Assembly (NCBI RefSeq): GCF_038751955.1
Contig: NZ_JBCEXH010000001.1
Coordinates: forward strand, 18,300 to 82,299
Length of the DNA stretch: 64,000 nucleotides
Origin: Methanocalculus natronophilus
GTDB lineage: Archaea; Halobacteriota; Methanomicrobia; Methanomicrobiales; Methanocorpusculaceae
Direction: 5' to 3'
The notes under the pieces were generated by a model. The model worked only from the letters and a program-made list of their open reading frames with translations, made no database searches and was not told the DNA's origin. A program made the position numbers and the translations under genes. Below, piece after piece: positions 16,477-25,750 of the stretch. Position 1 is the stretch's first letter; every line of letters starts with the position of its first letter.

Positions 16477-18372
16477 ATGAGCGGAGAATATGAAGAGGCA
16501 TTCAATGAGTCAATAGAGAACCCGGTTGCATTCTGGGGGAATGCAGCTCAACGGATCAGGTGGATACAGGAGTACGATACCGTTCTCAACAGCGACAATC
16601 CACCCTTTTACCGGTGGTTTGAAGGAGGTATCGTCAATACCTGCTATAATGCTCTTGATTACCATGTCGAGGAAGGCAGGGGCGAGCAGGTTGCCCTGAT
16701 CTATGACAGCCCGGTGACAGGCACAATCAAAAAGTACACCTATCTCGAGCTCCTCGATGCTGTTGCACGTTGTGCCGGCGGGTTCCAGGCACTCGGGATC
16801 AACAGGGGCGACAGGGTCATCATCTATATGCCGATGATCCCGGAAGCCGTCATCGCCATGCTCGCCTGTGCACGAATCGGGGCGATTCACTCCGTAGTCT
16901 TTGGGGGCTTTGCCTCACGTGAGCTGGCAAAACGGATTGATGATGCAGAACCCGCATTGATTGTATCTGCCTCCTGCGGAATCGAGGTGGACCGGATCAT
17001 ACCCTACAAGCCGCTCCTTGATGAAGCCCTCTCCATCTCCTCTCATATGCCAAAGGCATGCATCTATGTCCAGAGAAGAGAACATCCAATTGAACTGAAC
17101 CCCGAAACCGAGATCTCCTGGGAGAGCCTGCTTGCAGCAGATCCGGCACCAGTTGTTCCGGTGAAGGCAACAGATCCCCTCTACCTCCTCTACACATCCG
17201 GCACAACCGGAAAGCCGAAGGGTGTTGTGAGAGACAACGGCGGCCATCTTGTTGCTCTCCACTGGAGCATGGAGTATATCTACGGCATGAAACCAGGAGA
17301 AGTATACTGGGCAGCCTCGGATATCGGATGGGTCGTCGGCCACTCCTATATCGTCTACGGGCCGCTCCTGTATGGGTGCACGACGATCCTCTATGAAGGA
17401 AAGTCGGTTGGGACACCTGATCCCGGCTCCTTCTGGCGGGTCATCGAAGAACACGGGGTATCAGTCCTCTTCTGTGCACCAACAGCATTCCGGGCAATCA
17501 GAAAGGAAGATCCAGATGGCGAGTACATCAGCAGGTATGATCTCACGTCACTGCGGATGCTCTTCCTCGCAGGTGAACGATGCGACCCGGACACCCTCCA
17601 CTGGGCAGAAGAAATGCTCTCTGTGCCGGTCATCGATCACTGGTGGCAGACAGAGACCGGGTGGGCAATCGGGGCAAACTGCGCCGGCCTTGAACTGCTC
17701 CCAATAAAACCCGGCTCCTGCACAAAGCCGGTGCCAGGCTATGACATCCAGGTGCTGAATTCAGAAGAGAAGCCATTAGCTCCCGGAGAACCAGGAAACG
17801 TCGTGGTAAAGATGCCGCTTCCTCCAGGCTGCTTCACGACACTCTGGAATAATGACGCAGATTACAGGACTTCCTACTTCTCGGCATATCCGGGCTATTA
17901 CCTCACCTCTGATGCAGGCTTTATTGATGCTGATGGCTATCTCTGGATCATGGGCAGGACAGATGATATCATCAATGTTGCCGGCCATCGCCTCTCAACA
18001 GGAGCTATGGAAGAGGTGCTTGCGTCCCACCCCGATGTCGCGGAATGTGCCGTCTCGGGCGTATATGATCCAGTCAAAGGCGAGATCCCACTCGGCTTTG
18101 TGGTGGTACAATCCGGATCAGCAATAGATGCCGGCATACTTGAATCAGAATTAATCCAGCTCGTCCGTCAGAAGATTGGTCCTATTGCGTCCTTTAAAAC
18201 CGTTGTACTCGTGAAGAGACTCCCAAAAACCCGGTCAGGAAAGATACTCAGGGGCACACTAAAAAAGATCGCAGATGGCGCGCCATACACCGTACCTGCA
18301 ACAATCGATGATCCGGTAATCCTTGATGAGATACACGAGTCACTTCAGGCAATTGGATACCCAAAACAGTAA
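16477..18372 (+). CDS. PrpE/ACSS3-like acyl-CoA synthetase (propionate or acetate)
   Basis: An AMP-forming acyl-CoA synthetase of about 631 residues, expected to form acyl-CoA from a short-chain acid, ATP and CoA. The P-loop-like motif YTSGTTGKPKGVVRDNGGH (about residue 245) with VVRDNGGH, and DHWWQTETGWAIG, match propionyl-CoA synthetases (PrpE/ACSS3) better than typical acetyl-CoA synthetases. The catalytic lysine is in KTRSGKILR near the C-terminus, so the enzyme looks complete. ATG 16477 is preferred over GTG 16399 because GGAGG lies 6 bp before it. Substrate choice between acetate and propionate cannot be read from sequence alone. It stands alone, preceded by the NHL gene. Confidence 0.85.
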   Translation: MSGEYEEAFNESIENPVAFWGNAAQRIRWIQEYDTVLNSDNPPFYRWFEGGIVNTCYNALDYHVEEGRGEQVALIYDSPVTGTIKKYTYLELLDAVARCAGGFQALGINRGDRVIIYMPMIPEAVIAMLACARIGAIHSVVFGGFASRELAKRIDDAEPALIVSASCGIEVDRIIPYKPLLDEALSISSHMPKACIYVQRREHPIELNPETEISWESLLAADPAPVVPVKATDPLYLLYTSGTTGKPKGVVRDNGGHLVALHWSMEYIYGMKPGEVYWAASDIGWVVGHSYIVYGPLLYGCTTILYEGKSVGTPDPGSFWRVIEEHGVSVLFCAPTAFRAIRKEDPDGEYISRYDLTSLRMLFLAGERCDPDTLHWAEEMLSVPVIDHWWQTETGWAIGANCAGLELLPIKPGSCTKPVPGYDIQVLNSEEKPLAPGEPGNVVVKMPLPPGCFTTLWNNDADYRTSYFSAYPGYYLTSDAGFIDADGYLWIMGRTDDIINVAGHRLSTGAMEEVLASHPDVAECAVSGVYDPVKGEIPLGFVVVQSGSAIDAGILESELIQLVRQKIGPIASFKTVVLVKRLPKTRSGKILRGTLKKIADGAPYTVPATIDDPVILDEIHESLQAIGYPKQ

Positions 18373-18686
18373 ATAAAAGCAATTCCAGAGTATATGGACT
18401 GCCCGGGTACAGGCACTCGTCCCCAACCGGGAAGAGACGGTACAAACCATCTATTTTATATACAACAAAAATACATTTTATAAAAGTAACCCCACCCCTT
18501 CTTATACCCTCAAATAACGCAAATTCTTGGCTTATTTTACATTTCAAACTCAAATGCTAAAAATTTACACCGGCGTGAAAGGAAAAGTATATAAGTAGGA
18601 TAAGGAAAACGTACCTGTATACACAGGCAGCACCTATTCGCTCCACCCTTCTCCGCCAGATAATTCATGCCACAGGGCGTATTCCC
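18373..18686 (+). promoter_or_regulatory. Intergenic region with TATA promoter of the sensor kinase
   Basis: About 310 bp without a gene. AGTATATAAG at 18586-18595, preceded by the purine-rich GGAAA as a BRE-like element, is a good archaeal TATA box about 95 bp before the kinase ATG. Another AT-rich stretch with TTTTATATAC lies near 18450. Confidence 0.55.
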
Positions 18687-20576
18687 ATGACTGCACACAC
18701 ACTCCTCTACATTGATGATGAACCCGGTCTTCTCGAAATTGGGAGAATGTTTCTCGAACAGAACAAGAAAATGATCGTTTCGACCTGTGAAAGTGCTCGT
18801 GACGCAATAGGCATTCTTCAAAAACATTCATTTGACGCAATTATTTCTGACTACCAGATGCCGGGGATGAATGGCATTCAGTTTCTGAAGTATCTCAGGC
18901 AGAACGGTGACAGAACACCATTCATTATCTTTACCGGGAAAGGGCGTGAGGAGGTTGTTATTGAAGCATTCAACAACGGAGCTGACTTTTACCTCCAGAA
19001 AGGAGGGGATGCACGATCACAGTTTGCTGAACTACAGAACAAGGTCAGGCATGCAATTGAGCGGAAAAATGCAGAGGAGGCCCTGAGAAGAAGTGAAGAG
19101 CGGTATAGAAATGTTGTCGAGACGCAGACAGAATACATCTGCAGGTTCAAACCGGATGGAACACACATTTTTGTAAATGATGCATACTGCCGCTTCTATG
19201 GGAAGGCCGAAGAAGAGATCATTGGAAGCCGTTTCAAGCCCGTCATCCATGACGAGGACAAAGAAGAGGTGTCCCGTACTTTTGCAGGTCTCACCCCGGA
19301 TAACCCTTCCTGCTATAATAAGCAGCGGATCATCATGCCTAATGGAGACATTGTCTGGCAGCGGTGGAGCACCCGTGCATTCTTTGATACAAAGGGAAAA
19401 GTCTATGAATACCAGTCTGTTGGACGGGATATAACCGAACAGATGCAGCGTGAAGATGAGCTCCGGGAAATAAATACCGAGCTTATGGCGGCATATGAAC
19501 AGCTCGCCGCCAGTGAAGAAGAGATTCGTCAGCAGCTTGATGAGATCATCACCGCCCAGCAGGCACTTCGGGAAAGTGAACAGCGCTACCAGGCTGTTAT
19601 CGAATCCCAGAGTGAGTTCATCTCCAGGTTCAGGCCCGATGGAACCCATATCCTCGTCAATGACGCCTATGCCCGGTACTTTGGAAAAACAAAAGAAGAG
19701 TTCCTTGGAGAACAGTTTGAACCAGAGATCCATCCAGAGGATCAGGCACGAGTACAGGCATTCTTTGCATCACTCACAGAAGCAAACCCTGCCGGGAGAA
19801 TCGAGCACCGGATCATCATGCCTGATGGTTCGATCCGGTGGCAGGAGTGGAGTGACCATGCCATATATAATAAAAATGGCCGTATCAAAGAATACCAGTC
19901 TGTCGGACGGGATATTACCGACAGGAAGTCTGCAGAAGAGGCACTCCGCCTGACAAATAACAAACTCCACCTGCTCACAAGCGTCACCAGGCACGATATC
20001 CTCAACATGATCATGGTCGTACGTGGCTACCTCAAGCTTACAAACAAAAGCGAGATCAGCCCGGTGGTTGAAAAAAACCTCAGGAAGATGGAGACGGCAG
20101 TATTGGCAATAGAGCGCCAGCTTATGTTCACCCGGGAGTATGAGCAGCTTGGTGCCTCAGATCCTGCATGGATACCAATGCATACCTCCATCAGAAAGAT
20201 CACCGACTCGCGCCTCTCACTCTCCTGCCAGGGCCCAGAGGTCACACTCTTTGCAGACCCGATGATTGAGAAGGTCTTCTCAAACCTCTATGATAACACG
20301 CTCCGCCATGGAGACGGTGCAACCAGCATCCGTATTACCACTGAACAGGCCGATACAGATCTGCTGATCACCTGGGAGGACGATGGAACAGGCATCCCCG
20401 AGGATACAAAGGAGCACATTTTCACCCGTGGAGTCGGGAGAAATACCGGCTATGGCTTATTCCTTGCCCGTGAGATACTGGCTATCACCGGAATGTCGAT
20501 TACTGAAACCGGAACACCGGGTGAGGGTGCCCGGTTTGAGATTGTGGTTCCGGAAGGCAGGTACATGATAGGGTAA
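18687..20576 (+). CDS. Hybrid sensor: receiver-PAS-PAS-histidine kinase
   Basis: A soluble 629-residue signalling protein. Residues 5-120 are a CheY-like receiver with phospho-acceptor Asp55 in ISDYQMPG, Thr83 and Lys105. PAS domains follow at about 130-250 and 290-415, separated by a heptad helix (about 255-285); both are of the RPDGTHIFVNDAY type with a PAC end VGRDIT. The kinase part has the probable phospho-acceptor His436 in TRHDILN, and the ATPase domain has DNTLRHG (N box), DDGTGIP (G1) and YGLFLAREIL (G2). There is no membrane segment, so it senses a cytoplasmic signal. The orphan receiver protein 390 bp downstream is a candidate partner. Confidence 0.9.
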   Translation: MTAHTLLYIDDEPGLLEIGRMFLEQNKKMIVSTCESARDAIGILQKHSFDAIISDYQMPGMNGIQFLKYLRQNGDRTPFIIFTGKGREEVVIEAFNNGADFYLQKGGDARSQFAELQNKVRHAIERKNAEEALRRSEERYRNVVETQTEYICRFKPDGTHIFVNDAYCRFYGKAEEEIIGSRFKPVIHDEDKEEVSRTFAGLTPDNPSCYNKQRIIMPNGDIVWQRWSTRAFFDTKGKVYEYQSVGRDITEQMQREDELREINTELMAAYEQLAASEEEIRQQLDEIITAQQALRESEQRYQAVIESQSEFISRFRPDGTHILVNDAYARYFGKTKEEFLGEQFEPEIHPEDQARVQAFFASLTEANPAGRIEHRIIMPDGSIRWQEWSDHAIYNKNGRIKEYQSVGRDITDRKSAEEALRLTNNKLHLLTSVTRHDILNMIMVVRGYLKLTNKSEISPVVEKNLRKMETAVLAIERQLMFTREYEQLGASDPAWIPMHTSIRKITDSRLSLSCQGPEVTLFADPMIEKVFSNLYDNTLRHGDGATSIRITTEQADTDLLITWEDDGTGIPEDTKEHIFTRGVGRNTGYGLFLAREILAITGMSITETGTPGEGARFEIVVPEGRYMIG

Positions 20577-20965
20577 GCGGGAATCTGCACAACACACCAG
20601 ACGAGAACAACCAGATGCCGGCAACCTCTGGAAACGAATACGCAATACTATTCCTGCAGAAACAGGTCATCATTCTTCATACTCTGTTTCATTGGTTTTT
20701 GGATTCCCTGACAGAATCCAGGGAGGTTTTCGCTCATATTTATTCTTAAAAATACTACATTTCCTTACACAAGATATGCCGATGCACTCTCCCCGTTATA
20801 TTTCAGAAACTTTATCGTTTACAAATACCCAGGTAGGTTCATAAAAACATATACGTTACCATTAATAAGGTTTAAAAACCCCTTTAAAAAAACAGAATCA
20901 TTCATTCCTGCCAAATGCATTGAGAGTGTGGCAACAGGGGTGGACGTCGCCTGGATGAAGAGTGT
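20577..20965. other. AT-rich intergenic region before the response regulator
   Basis: About 390 bp without a convincing gene. GGTTTAAAAACCCCTTTAAAA near 20870-20890 is AT-rich and could supply the TATA box of the regulator at 20966. No RNA gene or repeat was recognised. Confidence 0.4.
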
Positions 20966-21805
20966 ATGAACATGACAAAACAGATACTGATTGTTGAAGA
21001 CGATCCTTTGATCGCACGGATCCTGTCTGATCGGTTGAAGAAACTTGGATATGGAGTTTCGGGAATGGTAACCTCAGCCGATGATGCGATCATGCATGCA
21101 ATCGAGTTTACACCTGATCTGGTCATGATGGATATCGGGCTCGAAGGGAAAGCAAGCGGGATTTCTGCGGCAAAATACATCTACCTCTTCTTTTCGATCC
21201 CGGTTGTCTTCTGTACTGCATACTCCGGGCTGGATTGTCTGAACAGAGCCAAAGAGGCGATGCCTTTTGGCTTTGTCCAAAAACCCTTTACTGACCGGGA
21301 TCTGCTCAATTCCATAGAAATGGCAATGAATTCATATGAAGCATACCGCCAGACTGAAGTCGATCCGCACAGCTTCAGGGAGGTCATTCACCTTGATCTG
21401 GGAATTATCTTTGTTGATGCCGATGGAAAAATCATCTATTCAAATCCCTATGCCGAACATATGACCAGCATATCCCATAAGAAATCATTCTTTGAATCAA
21501 TAGAGAGAGTTATAGATTACGACCATGCAGCATCAACAGGATACAAAAGTACCTCAAACTCGCTTCTCGAAACAGTACGCGAGGTTGCTGCTATCGGCAG
21601 GGCAACTGACATCGTGATAAAATCAAAGATCTTCAAAAAGCGAAAGGCCTTCAAAATGAATGTAAAGGCAAGAAAAGATAAAAGAGGCGCAATTATTGGA
21701 TATATGATAAAACTTGAGGAAGATTTTAACAGATCACGTGAATTGAATAAAATGAACAATACACAAAAGAAACCCGGAACAAAACCACAAACCCGGTTAA
21801 AGTAG
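20966..21805 (+). CDS. Response regulator with C-terminal PAS-like domain
   Basis: A 279-residue protein. Residues 5-125 form a receiver (LIVEDDPLIARIL) with acidic pocket Asp12/Asp13, phospho-acceptor Asp56 in VMMDIGLEG and Lys106 in FVQKPF. Residues about 138-265 look like a PAS domain (LGIIFVDADGKIIYSNPYAEHM). There is no DNA-binding domain or kinase, so output is likely through protein contact. ATG 20966 and 20972 are both possible. Such receiver-PAS proteins are frequent in Methanomicrobiales and often lie near kinases such as the one just upstream; pairing is inference. Confidence 0.85.
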   Translation: MNMTKQILIVEDDPLIARILSDRLKKLGYGVSGMVTSADDAIMHAIEFTPDLVMMDIGLEGKASGISAAKYIYLFFSIPVVFCTAYSGLDCLNRAKEAMPFGFVQKPFTDRDLLNSIEMAMNSYEAYRQTEVDPHSFREVIHLDLGIIFVDADGKIIYSNPYAEHMTSISHKKSFFESIERVIDYDHAASTGYKSTSNSLLETVREVAAIGRATDIVIKSKIFKKRKAFKMNVKARKDKRGAIIGYMIKLEEDFNRSRELNKMNNTQKKPGTKPQTRLK

Positions 21806-21864
21806 CCATTTCAAAGGAATTTTAAAAACGAACAGCCATTCCGGCCAGGCAAAAGCAGCATTCC

Positions 21865-22977
21865 TCAATACACTTCAGCGAGTATACCATCGCGCTTCAT
21901 CCTCTGGTACAGGCCGGGCCGGTCATGCTTCTGCTCCAGGATCATAGCATGTATCCCGACATACCGCTCCGCTTCCCTGACAAGCTCGTTGTATGCATCG
22001 ATTCTCATGTTATATTCAGCAATCATTGCATTAAATACGGGAACCTGGCGGTTATACTCAGTATACCGCCCCTCACGGAGATGCAAATCCATCGATGAGC
22101 GGAGATCTGCAATCTCCTCCTCAAGCTCCCTGAGCTCCCGGGATTCTGTTTCCATCCTGGCATTCAGAGCATCCACCTGATCCCTGCAGAAGTGCAGTAT
22201 AGCTGAAAAGGCCGCTGTTTCATGACAGGAATCATACCGCTTCTCTCCCTCTCCGACAGGGATTATAATCGGCTGGGATGAGAGAACGATATCCCCCTCC
22301 AGTCGCTCGGGATAGAGGCCGACAAAATGTGGCTTTGTTGTCTCGATATAGGCATACCCGTCTTCAGTGGCAACACACCCGGAAGCCCTGACACCGACTG
22401 CCATATGTTTTTCTTCCAGGTACAGGAGGAGGGCTGTCTCATAGCCTGCACGCGAGAGAATCCCCGCGAGGAGAAGACTTTTGTCATCACAGTCACCGGT
22501 CCCATCACCAAACGTCTCGATCGGATATTTCGGCTCCACCAGGGTGGTATCATCATCATAGGGGAGAGACTGGACAAAGACGGTGCAGAGCTCAAGGAAC
22601 CGGTCATCATCGAGGCTGAGATCCTGCTGAATCATCCAAAGTGCCTGCATAAGCTCATTGAAGAACGGCTCCTGGAGCGGATCGGTGATGAAGGCAGCGT
22701 AATAGATCGGCAGCCACTCCCTATCCTCAAGATCGGTATAGAGCAGGATCTGTTTCTCACTTGCCACTGCGCCATAATACACCCCGGCATCGACTGGAAT
22801 ATGCAGGGTGATCTCATGCTCCTCAAAGAGAAAGCTGTGCGAGATGAGCAGGACTCCATTTTCTGTTGCAACCGGCGTAATTGAGGGAGGGACAACATCC
22901 TGCTGCACCAGTGTGCACCCGGCGGTGAGGCAGAGGACGAGAAGAAATACCGGGAGGAGTGCCTGTCGGCCAGTCAT
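21865..22977 (-). CDS. Lipoprotein with transglutaminase-like cysteine-protease fold
   Basis: About 370 residues beginning with a lipoprotein signal (ALLPVFLLVLCLTAGC, lipid-attached Cys near residue 21), so the protein should be anchored outside the cytoplasmic membrane. The central region carries the transglutaminase-like core with GDGTGDCDDKSLLLAGIL, where the second Cys would be the nucleophile, followed by HMAVGV with the His. A coiled-coil (DALNARMETESRELREL onward) occupies the C-terminal third. Proteins of this fold in archaea are mostly predicted peptidases. I start at ATG 22977 because it gives the proper signal peptide; an upstream ATG at 23028 would add 17 residues. Substrate unknown. 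Confidence 0.75.
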   Translation of the reverse strand: MTGRQALLPVFLLVLCLTAGCTLVQQDVVPPSITPVATENGVLLISHSFLFEEHEITLHIPVDAGVYYGAVASEKQILLYTDLEDREWLPIYYAAFITDPLQEPFFNELMQALWMIQQDLSLDDDRFLELCTVFVQSLPYDDDTTLVEPKYPIETFGDGTGDCDDKSLLLAGILSRAGYETALLLYLEEKHMAVGVRASGCVATEDGYAYIETTKPHFVGLYPERLEGDIVLSSQPIIIPVGEGEKRYDSCHETAAFSAILHFCRDQVDALNARMETESRELRELEEEIADLRSSMDLHLREGRYTEYNRQVPVFNAMIAEYNMRIDAYNELVREAERYVGIHAMILEQKHDRPGLYQRMKRDGILAEVY

Positions 22978-23111
22978 TACAAGTTCATTGGCGGGAGAAG
23001 AGATAGTGATGACGGATTTGACAATCAATGGTGTTCAGATGGCAAATTGTCAGCGTAGCCGTCCCCGCTACGTGCAACTGAAGAGAGAAGCCCTGGAAAA
23101 AAGTGGAGGTG

Positions 23112-23762
23112 CTACCTGAAATAGACCCCGACATCACGCATCTGGTTATTCTTTGCGATATTCAGCACAAGCGGGGTGATACTTTCAACAATCGATGATA
23201 CAGATAATGGGCCCGCATCCAGGGGAGTTAAGCTCCGAATATCCCAAATTAAGTCCATCACAATCGCTTTCGCATCGGCATCATCGCTGCAGACCGCAAC
23301 AGAGTAGTCAAGAAGGGCATCCAGTTCCTTCCACTTATGAGCAGCAATATTATTAAAGGCCGAGACGACTGTGGCACTCTTTGGAAGGCGGTTTTTGATA
23401 AACACGGCTGCAGAACCTTCCGCAGGCGGATCATAGGAGAAGTGATCGGACCGTGCTATCGGGTTCACCGGAGATACAACAATTTTATCCTCAAATCCTG
23501 ACAGCCCCGCCAGAGTCGATTCGACATGGGCAAAGGGAAGGGCAAGCACAATAACATCACCGGCATCAACAGCCTCCTGGTTGGAGACGCCCCTGCATTG
23601 TGCATGAACCCCCCTGCTCCTCAGGGTGTCAATAGTGCAGTCACTCGCAGTACATGCCTTTGCTTCATCCCTTGATCCAAGGATAACTTCATGGATATGG
23701 GAGAGGCGAAGAGCCATCCCCTCGCCGATATCCCCGGTTCCGCCAACAATTCCAATCTTCAT
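23112..23762 (-). CDS. npdG: F420H2:NADP oxidoreductase (Fno/NpdG)
   Basis: This enzyme passes hydride between coenzyme F420 and NADP in the cytosol and supplies NADPH for biosynthesis in methanogens. The Rossmann loop is GIVGGTGDIGEGMALRL at the N-terminus, followed by EVILGSRD, whose Ser-Arg pair suits the NADP 2'-phosphate, and VIVLALPFAHVES; the tail SIVESITPLVLNIAKNN is also family-like. Length about 216 residues is normal. ATG 23762 is chosen so that the protein begins MKIGIVGG; an upstream start at 23795 would add 11 residues that do not fit. It stands alone between a lipoprotein gene and the Nbp35 gene on the same strand. Confidence 0.9.
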   Translation of the reverse strand: MKIGIVGGTGDIGEGMALRLSHIHEVILGSRDEAKACTASDCTIDTLRSRGVHAQCRGVSNQEAVDAGDVIVLALPFAHVESTLAGLSGFEDKIVVSPVNPIARSDHFSYDPPAEGSAAVFIKNRLPKSATVVSAFNNIAAHKWKELDALLDYSVAVCSDDADAKAIVMDLIWDIRSLTPLDAGPLSVSSIVESITPLVLNIAKNNQMRDVGVYFR

Positions 23763-23888
23763 ATGACTACCTGCATCTGGTTTTAGATCAGGCACAAAAG
23801 AGTGCTGCCTGAAGCTGTTGATAGAATCGATTGAATCATTATTAAATATTGTTATTTTGGGTTTTGCAGAAAAAAAGAGTGATGAAGA

Positions 23889-24752
23889 TCACTTCTCAAT
23901 GACATCTATAAGGTTTTCCATCACGGCATCGACAGCCTTCCAGGTGGGGGAATCCCCACGCCGGATAATGAAAGGCTTCCCTTCATCACCTGCCTTCCTC
24001 ATATCGATATCAAGAGGGATGCTTCCAAGGAACGGAACTTTGAACTCCTCTGCAGCCTTTTTGCCACCCTCCTTTCCAAAGAGGTCAACCTCTTCCTGGC
24101 AGTGGGGACAGACCATGCCACTCATGTTTTCGACAATCCCAAGCGGCTTCAGCCCGATCTGTTCAATAAATCTGAGTGCTTTGCTTGAATCGAGCACTGC
24201 AACATCCTGGGGAGTGGTCACGATGATTGCACCGGCAATATTTGGTGCAAGCTGCACTATAGAGAGTGCTTCATCTCCTGTTCCCGGCGGAAGATCGACA
24301 ACAAGGAAATCAAGCTCACCCCAGTCCACATCAGAGAGGAACTGCTGGATCGCAGCCATCTTCATCGGGCCACGCCAGATAACCGGTGTAGACTTCTCAG
24401 GAAGCAGAAACGCCATTGAGATAACAGAGAGCGATCCGGTAACCCTGGCAGGCAGGATCTTCTCTCCCATCACCTGGAGTTTGTGTTCATCCAGCCCAAG
24501 CATCTTGGGAATGCTCGGCCCATGGATATCGATATCCATGAGGCCTGTCCTGAATCCATGGTTGGAGAGCGCATAGGCAAGATTTACAGAAACCGTACTC
24601 TTCCCGACGCCTCCTTTCCCCGAGAGGACAAGAACCACATGCTTCACATCGATATCAGCTTTCTTTGGAAGTTTTGCCTCGCACTCATCAGTTTTGACGC
24701 TGCATCCTTCGCACTGTCCATTGCAATCCTGTTCATACTGTTGATCGGTCAT
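23889..24752 (-). CDS. Fe-S cluster carrier ATPase, Mrp/Nbp35 family
   Basis: A 287-residue P-loop ATPase that assembles or carries Fe-S clusters to apo-proteins in the cytosol. The deviant Walker A is LSGKGGVGKST (about residues 43-53). MDIDIHGPSIPKMLG and VDLPPGTGDEAL are family signatures, and CPHC (about residue 197) is the conserved cluster-bridging CxxC. The N-terminus has a four-cysteine cluster (CNGQCEGC and a further Cys at about 24) like the N-terminal Fe-S site of eukaryotic Nbp35, which most bacterial Mrp/ApbC proteins lack. ATG 24752 begins MTDQQYEQ. Confidence 0.9.
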   Translation of the reverse strand: MTDQQYEQDCNGQCEGCSVKTDECEAKLPKKADIDVKHVVLVLSGKGGVGKSTVSVNLAYALSNHGFRTGLMDIDIHGPSIPKMLGLDEHKLQVMGEKILPARVTGSLSVISMAFLLPEKSTPVIWRGPMKMAAIQQFLSDVDWGELDFLVVDLPPGTGDEALSIVQLAPNIAGAIIVTTPQDVAVLDSSKALRFIEQIGLKPLGIVENMSGMVCPHCQEEVDLFGKEGGKKAAEEFKVPFLGSIPLDIDMRKAGDEGKPFIIRRGDSPTWKAVDAVMENLIDVIEK

Positions 24753-24854
24753 TGTTTACCTCAGGTACTATCTGCGTGATGATAGGTTGCAAAGAGAGGG
24801 TTAAAGGTGTATAGATTGGTGCAAAAGAAAACACCAGTACATCGGGATCATGAG

Positions 24855-25700
24855 TCATGCCCCTTCTGTATCCCAATCAGTATCAGAAACAAGTGGCTTG
24901 ATATCAAGAACCGGGGTGCCATCAAGTGCATCAAGTCCCCTGACATGAAGAATCCGGCCTTTCTGTCCGACCAGATCAACCGTGGTCAGGCCTATCGGAT
25001 TGGGCCTGTCGGGGGAGCGGGTTGCAAAGACGCCGCGCGAAAAACCCCGTCCGGGTTTATCAACCCACAGGAGATCGCGCCTGCTCTGGTCAAACCAGGA
25101 GAGGATAACAATCCGGTTATACTCCGAGATTCCGGCAAGGCCTGGTTCGTATTCCGGGAATACCTCAATAGTACTCATGACCGGATCGATTTTCCCCTGC
25201 CGTGGAGCGTCGTTTCTCGTCTTATACGGGGAGCGGACAATGCCAATTGGTATCACCTCCGCACCCTGCGGCATATCACAATCCAGATGATGTTCTTCTC
25301 CATCCAGTGCTGCATTGGCAAGGCTGTCAGCGCGCCGGATATACGGGCTCGTGCGGGGAACCGCGTGGAAGTTCACCCTTGAGAACTGGTTTTTCAGGCT
25401 ATTTGCCCTCTCAAAAAGGGAGAGCAGTCCCTTTGCCCGGACATTGTACCTGCCCGTCAGCTGCCTGATCATGAGCTCGCTGTCCGAATAGAGATCGAGT
25501 GTATCAGCCCCAAGAGCCAGGGCTCTTTCAAGAGCTGCAATAAGCGCCCTGTATTCGGCCTGGTTATTTGTCGCCCTGCCGATAGCCTCGCCATACTCTG
25601 CTATGACGTTGCCATTCCTCAGAATCACATAGGCAAGAGCCGCATCCCCGGGGTTTCCCCGGGAGGCTCCGTCAGTATAAACCTCAAGTTTTTCTGTCAT
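24855..25700 (-). CDS. RNase HI-TrmO fusion protein
   Basis: One uninterrupted 281-residue frame joins two enzymes. Residues 1-135 are RNase HI: Asp10 in YTDGASRGNPG, Glu49 in NNQAEYRAL, Asp73 in YSDSEL and Asp124 in RRADSLAN form the four-acid active site, so RNA cleavage in RNA-DNA hybrids is expected. Residues about 148-275 are TrmO (formerly TsaA): IGIVRSPYK, then RGVFATRSPDRPNPIGLT. TrmO methylates N6 of t6A37 in threonine tRNAs using S-adenosylmethionine. Both halves keep their key residues. The start is ATG 25700, and the divergent PEBP gene begins 50 bp away. Both functions are nucleic-acid related, but a joint role is unknown. Confidence 0.87.
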   Translation of the reverse strand: MTEKLEVYTDGASRGNPGDAALAYVILRNGNVIAEYGEAIGRATNNQAEYRALIAALERALALGADTLDLYSDSELMIRQLTGRYNVRAKGLLSLFERANSLKNQFSRVNFHAVPRTSPYIRRADSLANAALDGEEHHLDCDMPQGAEVIPIGIVRSPYKTRNDAPRQGKIDPVMSTIEVFPEYEPGLAGISEYNRIVILSWFDQSRRDLLWVDKPGRGFSRGVFATRSPDRPNPIGLTTVDLVGQKGRILHVRGLDALDGTPVLDIKPLVSDTDWDTEGA

Positions 25701-25750
25701 TGAAACTCCAATCCAACCTTTTTTTATCTCAACGGTGTATAAATGGCACT

